The notes beneath the pieces are model-generated. The model searched no databases. It saw only the letters and a program-made list of their open reading frames with translations, and had not been told where the DNA came from. The position numbers and the translations under genes are program-made. 64,000 nt of DNA from Colias croceus (Eukaryota > Arthropoda > Insecta > Lepidoptera > Pieridae). Of this stretch, positions 57,505 to 64,000 are shown piece by piece (the first letter of the stretch is position 1; every line of letters starts with the position of its first letter). Location: NCBI RefSeq assembly GCF_905220415.1, contig NC_059566.1:4092001-4156000 (forward strand), given 5' to 3'.

Positions 57505-57600
57505 TCACGAGGCGGGACTTGAACCCGCATCCTTCGCGCCATTCCGGGGCGGATGCCTAACCAACTCAGCCACTCGTGACCCGCCTGAGCAATCGAATTT
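57505..57600 (-). repeat. tRNA-derived sequence, probably SINE head or tRNA pseudogene
   Basis: On the minus strand there is a perfect 7-base acceptor stem (TCACGAG with CTCGTGA), box A TGGCTGAGTTGG, and box B/T-arm GCGGGTTCAAGTCCCGC. The anticodon arm is poor: loop CCGGAAT lacks T33. The flanks ATTCGATTGCTCAGGCGGG and GATCGAATTTTTTC are shared with other tRNA-like repeats here, so a working tRNA is unlikely. Confidence 0.55.
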
Positions 57601-59206
57601 ATTCTATCCTTTCAGTTTTGTGTCTTAAGGGACACACCGCGCGCCATCTATTGAGATGATTTAACAACCATCTCAACCAATATGAAGCACTTTTCACTAT
57701 TCTTTATAAATTTATATTTATAAAGCATTTGAATGCCATAAAAACCAAAAAATATAAATTCATGAGATATGACAAAAAGATGAAATAACATACCGTCTGC
57801 AAAAAATAAGAGAAAATTTATTTTTTTATTTAATTTAGGTACTTTTATTCGAGTGTAGGTACATTTTTTTGAGTGCTCCAATCGCTAAGAAATATAGCGT
57901 CGTAAAATGACATAGTTACCTACGAGATTGCCTAACCCAATTTATATTCTTATATTGTAGGTACCTATATCGACTGTTTCCTTTTCTAACAGCTAGGTTG
58001 GATGGTATAGTGGGCGCCCGCGCCCGTGATGAAAAAGGTTGGTAGCCCCTGGATTAGCGTTCATTAGAATGGACGCTTTACGAGCGAGATTAGAATTTAA
58101 ACTTCAGAACATGAGTTACAGCCATGTAGAGTGTGACAATTAAGAAGAGTAAATTCTATAGATGTTATATAGTTTTTAACGTGTTTAACTGATACCACAG
58201 ATTACTAAAAGTTACTAGAAAACTGACCCTGTATTCTAATTAGGTTTATAATTGCTCTGAGTTTATTAATACCAAGATTAATACCGTGTTAATACCACAA
58301 TTCTGAATCAATACAATCGTATTGACAGATAAACTTCAGAAAGTAGAAACAAACCAGACAGTGAAACCGGCATAGAATAGTCCTAAATATAATTTTCATC
58401 AGGTAAACAGATGAGCATTGGGCGAACTGCGACGGTCATTCTTTCCATTAAATTTTATGCTGATGTTTATATGTATTTGCGTTTATCTATCAAAGTGAAT
58501 CACCAACTTTTATGACTTAATAAATACCATAATAAAATATATTCAAGATTATTCAGAACTCTTTTATTGCAAAGTTACATATTTATGACTAATATTTTAA
58601 ATATTTGTGGAAAAAATTAAACCTCGCTATTTTCATACTATTTTTCCCGGGATAAAAGTAGCCTATGTCCTTTCTCGGGTATCAAAATATCTCCATACCA
58701 AATTTCATGAAAATTGGTTCAGTAGTTTAGGCGTGATTGAGTAACAGACAGACAGACAGACACACACACACACACACAAACACTCACACCACACATTCAT
58801 TGGGTTGGCTATCCCCCTTTTATTTTTAATATTTGCCTTTGTACAAATTTTCTTTTTGTTTTAACCTTTATAAGGACCACAATGTATTAAGGGAAGGGAC
58901 TGGCTTTCTTAACACAGGCTATGCCTAGCAAGAGAGCCAGAGCCTCATAATCAATATTGTATATCCTAAAGGTGAAATAAAGATTTATTTTATTTATTTA
59001 TTTATTTAATTACTTTCGCATTTATAATATCCCATTGAGCCCCAAGCGGCCCGATCGGTCCCAGACACAATAGATTTTCTATTGTGTCTGTGGTTCCGGG
59101 GCCTGAGTTAATATTAAAAGTATGGATATTGTATATGTATTATATGACCATTTTTGTTACAGACACAGGTAAAAAAGAAAACCACGCTATTTTTCATATC
59201 ATTTAT
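57601..59206. other. 3' flank of the SLC25A44-like gene with repeat scraps
   Basis: 58640-58760 is a minus-oriented Helitron B piece with GACAGACAGACAGAC and a CA run. 59030-59110 is the palindromic CACAATAGATTTTCTATTGTG element. No other gene was seen. Confidence 0.4.
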
Positions 59207-62140
59207 TCACCAACGCACTCTAGGCCTATACTCGTCACTAACAGACACCCGTTTTATCGTCTCATATCCCAGTATGATGGAGAAGGAGAAGCAGGCGGAC
59301 TGCACTAGTCTTGCCGACAGACCCTTCATGTATAGACCGAATATGCCTTCTTCTTTCCAAAGTTCGTTGAACACTTGCCGCATTGAGCCAACGCCTTCAA
59401 CCTGGGAAGAGATTTTGTTAGTTAAAATTATGGAATAGAAGAAGAGAAGAGCACACGTGTCAGAAGTGAAACTTCTTTGGCAAGATTCAAATATACCAAA
59501 ATCTTGGTATATTTGAATTTGCCATGGCGCGACATAGAAATTTTACTCTCAACGCACCAAAAGATGTTTCACTTCAATTAAAAAAAAAAATATTCCATAG
59601 AATTTCATTTTAAATGCCATGAAATGATCAAATAGATTTAAAAGCATATCGATAGTAGCTTCAATATTAACAGACAATGCTGTAAATTTACACATTGTGA
59701 TAATTTTTGAAGGCTAGAAGAATTTGCAACTTTTGTAGTCATATTCATAATTCTCTGATGGGTTGAAATTTATTCAAAACTAGCGGTCCACCCCGGCTTC
59801 GCCCGTGGTACATATTTCGCAATAAAAGGTATGCCTATGTTCGCCTATGCCTATGTTCGCCTATGCCTATGTTCCTATATTCTTTCTCAGGGTCTAAAGA
59901 TTAACTGTGCCAAATTTCATCAAAATCGGTCCAGTAGTTTATGCGTGAAAACCATACATACATACCAACCTTTCCTCTTTATAATATTAGTATAGAAGTA
60001 TAGATTTTGTATTACTAGCAACTCGTCCGCGATTTCACGCACTGTCTAAACCCGATAAATGATATACTAATAAAACCATCCTGGAGAATCACTCTTTCTA
60101 TTAAAAAAAAACCGTATCAAAATCCGCTGCGTATTTTTAAATATTGAAGCATACATAGGGATATAGGGACAGAGAGACTTTTTTATACTATGTATATAGA
60201 AGTTAAGGTTTAAGGCACTATATTATAGAAAAACATAATATATTCTGTTATGTAGTGAAAAAAAAAATATGTGTGTACAAGTGTACACACGTAAAAAGTG
60301 AAACTTCTTTATGACCTTATTTTTCAAAAAATAATTTACTATATGCAACTTTACAGAAATACGTCAATCACGCGTGGTAGGGATAAGAAAAAGATGGCGC
60401 GTAACAGAAAAATGTCACGCGTAACGAAAAAATGTTACACTAAATTTTTTTCCAACCCCGATAAAGAAGTTTCACTTCAATAAAATATATATGTATAAGA
60501 ATTTATTTATTAAAATTAAGGATTCAAAATGAATACCATACCTGTAGCCTAGCCCGTACTATGTCCAAGGGATTCGTCAATATAGTGGTTGTGAACCCAC
60601 CGAGTGTACCGGCCACGCACTGTATCAAGAGGTGGGACACCCAGACTGGACTTATTTTGATCAGTTCATCTGTAACGATAGATTTATACCTTTATTTTTA
60701 TTTTTACATATATAGATTCCTTACAGGTATGTATTACAATATTTATAAGTAACTAGCTTTCCGCCCGCGGCTTCGCCCGCGTTTTCAAAGAAAACCCGTT
60801 CCCGTTCCCGTTCCCGTGGGATTTCCGGGATAAAACCTATCCTATGTCCTTTCTCGGGTATCAAAATATGTATCTCTATACCAAATTTCATGCAAATTGG
60901 TTCAGTAGTTAAGGCGTGATTGAGTAACAGACAGAGTTACTTTCGCATTTATAATATTAGTATGGATTAACTTTAACAAAGCAATACGCCAATAAAAAGG
61001 AATACCAATAATAAGATAATTAATGTGACAGAGTAGTTTTACATTAATTATAACAACGATAAAGTGGAAAAAAGAATGTTATGAAGATGAATGATAATAT
61101 AATATGTTATGATAATTATGTTCTGAAGAGTTAATACAGTAGTTAAAATAAGGAATAATGTGTGAAAATTTATACCAAAATGGCAAATAGGCTACTAATA
61201 TTGACGTACAATAAACATCTAGACTCATAATAAAAAATAGTCCGAAAGAAAACTCTGCTCACGCGTATATTAGGCAGAGTTTTCTAATGAGCGACACAAT
61301 ATACATTAAACATTGCTGTCACTAAATAAGGTGTTAATTTGAATGAATGTCCTATACAACGCCGCTTCGACATTTTTTGGCGATTGTGGGTCAAGTTGTT
61401 TATAGTCTATCTATGGCTTCCGGCAAAATAAGCAATTTCCTATTATTTCTATAGAGTAATATATTATTAATATTATGTAGTTGATGATAATAAATTAAAT
61501 TATTATAGCAGGTATGTATTGCTACAATTAAATAAATGTAAAATAAGTATGGGGTAGTAATAATCTTGTTTGTTAAAATAATAGTGCTGATGACGAATAT
61601 GAATAACTTCAATATGGTGATGATGATAAAAGATAAAAATGACGAAATTGATGATGGTAATGATAACGTTGATGATGAAAATGACGACAATGGCGTCAAT
61701 GGTAATGACTATGTCAACAATAATGACTAACGAAGATACTGATTATGGCAACGATGATAATGACTATAGCAACGATGCTAATGAGTATAGCGACAATGAT
61801 AGTGACTATGGCAACGATGCTAATGACTATAGCGACGATGAAAGTGACTATGCGACGATGAAAGTCATTATGACGATGACGATGGCGAAGATGATAGTGA
61901 CTATGGTGACTATAATGACTATGACAACAAGAAAGATGACTACAACGATGATATACCTTGGTACGCGGTATACAACGCCCACCACAGCGCCGAGTTGGGC
62001 ACGTACGCGGCGAGCGAAGCCGCGTAACCGCGGTAGTATCCCAGCGGCCCGTGCAGGCGGTACACACGGATCGCTACCTCGCGGGCTAGGGCCGATTTGG
62101 ACATGCGCTGTTCTAGGTTTAAGCCGAGTGGGTTCACTTT
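59207..62140 (-). CDS. SLC25A44: SLC25A44-like mitochondrial carrier, last three exons only
   Basis: Exons on the minus strand: 62140-61957, 60669-60542 and 59401-59207 (stop 59207-59209); phases match. The 168 visible residues include GYYRGYAASLAAYVPNSALW, QCVAGTLGGFTTTILTNPLD followed by IVRARLQ (the carrier signature P-x-D-x-x-R-x-R), EEGIFGLYMKGLSARL and FSFSIILGYETIKRVS. The words YRGY.AS...Y.PNSA.WW and GLSAR are those I associate with SLC25A44. The human protein imports branched-chain amino acids into mitochondria; transfer of that function is inference. The 5' exons must lie past the right edge, beyond the minisatellite. Confidence 0.85.
59447..59577. mobile_element. M2 MITE in the last intron of the carrier gene
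   Basis: GTGTCAGAAGTGAAACTTCT at the left and TTTCACTTCAA at the right. An internal palindrome sits around ATACCAAAATCTTGGTAT. It begins 45 bases past the acceptor at 59402. Confidence 0.6.
59780..60230 (-). mobile_element. two Helitron-type pieces with a short tandem repeat
   Basis: 59780-59995 starts CGGTCCACCCCGGCTTCGCC and ends in TTTATAATATTAGTATAG; inside, TATGCCTATGTTCGCC is repeated about three times (59826-59875). 60012-60220 is a decayed family E piece. Confidence 0.5.
60753..60966 (-). mobile_element. Helitron family B/D, minus strand
   Basis: CTAGCTTTCCGCCCGCGGC at the left, TTTATAATATTAGTATGGAT at the right, with a triplicated CCCGTTC near 60790-60815. Confidence 0.65.
61605..61955. 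repeat. GAT/GAC-rich repeat running up to the carrier gene's splice donor
   Basis: Built from degenerate GATGATGAC-type triplets and a longer unit of about 30 bases (GACTATGGCAACGATGCTAA). Because the unit is a multiple of three, several frames stay open on both strands for 100 residues or more, giving an acidic D/N/Y/S-rich pseudo-protein. It ends within a few bases of the donor at 61956. Confidence 0.75.
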
Positions 62141-62289
62141 CTGTGGGGGAAAAGGGTATAATTGAGAACATATTGAGAAATACAGCTAAAAAATATAAGC
62201 ATGTTAAAAAAAAATGTTGTGTGGTTTTATGAAACCACGGTAAAAGTGAAACTTAGGCACAAAATTATCGTATTTGTACGATAATTATT

Positions 62290-64000
62290 TTGGTCTACTC
62301 GAAGGAGCGGTCTACTTGGTCTACTCGGTAATAGGTTTGGTCTACTCGAAGGTGCGGTCTACTTGGTCTACTCGGTAATAGGTTTGGTCTACTCGAATGT
62401 GCGGTCTACTTGGTCTACTCGGAAATTGATGTAGTCTACTCGGAAATTGGTGTGGTGAGTGGTCTACTTGGTCTACTCGGTGAAGGTACGGTCTACTTGG
62501 TCTACTCGGTGAAGGTGCGGTCTACTTGGTCTTCTCTGTGAAGGTACGGTCTACTTGTTCTACTCGGAATTTGGTGTGGTATACTTGGTCTACTCGGTAA
62601 TAGGTTTGGTCTACTCGAAGGTGCGGTCTACTTGGTCTATTTGGTAATAGGTATGGTCTACTCGAAGGAGCGGTCTAATTGGTCTACTCGGTAAAAGGTT
62701 TGGTCTACTCGAATGTGCGGTCTACTTGGTCTACTCGGTAATAGGTTTGGTCTACTCGAAGGTGCTGTCTACTTGGTCTACTCGGTAATAGGTTTGGTCT
62801 ACTCGAAGGTGCGGTCTACTTGGTCTATTTGGTAATAGGTATGGTCTACTCGAAGGAGCGGTCTAATTGGTCTACTCGGTAATAGGTTTGGTCTACTCGA
62901 ATGTGCGATCTACTTGTTCTACTCGGTAATAGGTTTGGTCTACTCGAAGGTGCGGTCTACTTGGTCTACTTGGTAATCTAGGTGCGGTCTACTTGGTCTA
63001 CTCGGTAATAGCCAATAGGTATGGTCTACTCGAATGTACGGTCTACTTGGTCTACTCGGTAATAGGTTTGGTCTACTCGAATGTGCGGTCTACTTGGTCT
63101 ACTCGGAAATTGATGTAGTCTACTCGGAAATTGGTGTGGTCTACTTGGTCTACTCGGTGAAGGTATGGTCTACTTGGTTTATTCGGTGAGGGTGCGGTCT
63201 ACTTGGTCTTCTCTGTGAAAGTGCGGTCAACTTGTTCTACTCGGAAATTGATGTAGTCTACTCGGAAATTGGTGTGGTCTACTTGGTCTACTCGGTGAAG
63301 GTACGGTCTACTTGGTCTACTCGATGAAGGTGCGGTCTACTTGGTCTTCTCTATGAAAGTGCGATCTACTTGTTCTACTCGGAATTTGGTGTGGTATACT
63401 TGGTCTACTCGGTGAAGGTGCGGTCTACTTGGTCTACTCGGAAATTGATGTGGTCTACTTGGTCTATTCGATAATAGGATTGGTCTACTTGGACTAATCG
63501 GTGCGGTCTACTTGGTCTACTCGGTAATAGGTTTGGTCTACTCGAAGGTGCGGTCTACTTGGTCTACTCGGAAATTGATGTGGTCTACTTGGTCTATTCG
63601 ATAATAGGATTGGTCTACTTGGACTAATCGGTGCGGTCTACTTGGTCTACTCGGTAATAGGTTTGGTCTACTCGAAGGTGTGGTCTACTTGGTCTACTTG
63701 GTAATCTAGGTATGGTCTACTCAAAGGAGCGGTCTAATTGGTCTACTTGGTCATAGGTTTGGTCTCCTCGAATGTACGGTCTACTTGGTCTACTCGGTAA
63801 TAGGTTTGGTCTACTCGAATGTGCGGTCTACTCGGAAATTGATGTAGTCTACTCGGAAATTGGTGTGGTCTACTTGGTCTACTCGGTGAAGGCACGGTCT
63901 ACTTGGTCTACTCGGTGAAAGTGCGGTCTACTTGGTCTTCTCTGTGAAGGTGCGGTCTACTTGTTCTACTCGGAATTTGGTGTGGTATACTTGGTCTACT
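62290..64000. repeat. minisatellite of 47-bp type, running off the window
   Basis: Base word GGTCTACTTGGTCTACTCGG followed by TAATAGGTTT or AAATTGATGT spacers; the common full unit is 47 bases. Longer blocks repeat too, for example about 120 bases beginning near 63430 and again near 63550. It lies in the intron between the visible carrier exon at 62140 and the missing 5' exons. The unit is not a multiple of three and shows no coding potential. Confidence 0.9.

Noticed and set aside
57505..57600. Functional tRNA gene on the minus strand
   Set aside because: The acceptor stem and T-arm are good, but the anticodon loop lacks T33, and the flanks are shared with other tRNA-like repeats in the window.
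61639..62232. 197-residue plus-strand protein
   Set aside because: It is made of the triplet repeat plus the antisense of a clear carrier exon.

Overview
The window looks like genomic DNA from a moth or butterfly (Lepidoptera). The genes are intron-rich, with phase-consistent GT-AG introns. The space between exons is filled with small non-autonomous Helitrons of the type common in Lepidoptera (5'-TC, a 3' hairpin built from GCGGGCGAAGCCGCG, then CTAG, inserted between A and T), tRNA-derived SINEs, short TWA-target MITEs and fragments of non-LTR retrotransposons. No bacterial, organellar or viral genes were seen.

From left to right: (1) 369-8556, minus strand, an extended-PHD/RING protein of the G2E3/PHF7 family in eight coding exons, with an uncertain 3' end. 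(2) 9900-13919, plus strand, a small 247-residue nuclear-looking protein with one C-terminal C2H2 zinc finger, in five exons; it lies head to head with gene 1. (3) 14-21.5 kb, gene-poor, transposon relics. (4) 21598-37888, plus strand, a complete cytoplasmic gelsolin, 19 coding exons and 751 residues. (5) 37.9-42.8 kb, gene-poor, MITEs. (6) 42784-45365, minus strand, a 603-residue C2H2 zinc-finger protein with about ten fingers in two exons. (7) 45912-47054, plus strand, a single-exon mitochondrial phosphatidylserine decarboxylase, head to head with gene 6. (8) 47614-50532, minus strand, a 5'-truncated Jockey-type LINE with an intact 886-residue ORF2 and a clear target-site duplication. (9) 50.5-59.2 kb, gene-poor. 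(10) 59207-62140, minus strand, the last three exons of an SLC25A44-like mitochondrial carrier; its 5' exons lie beyond the right edge, across a long 47-bp-type minisatellite running from about 62290 to the window end.

The genes do not form one pathway. Two mitochondrial genes (PISD and SLC25A44-like), one actin regulator and three zinc-binding nuclear-type proteins simply lie near each other. Exons were joined by hand from splice signals and reading phase. All five genes whose ends are visible in the window sum to whole codons, which supports the models; gene 1 does too if it stops at 369.

The most unusual signals are structural: three Helitrons nested in other repeats whose empty sites can be rebuilt exactly as A^T; coding exons whose flanks are transposon almost up to the splice sites; a 1.1-kb 15-bp minisatellite held between inverted repeats; a perfect 75-bp hairpin; and a MITE containing an inverted copy of its own flank. 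I found no convincing undescribed biological system.
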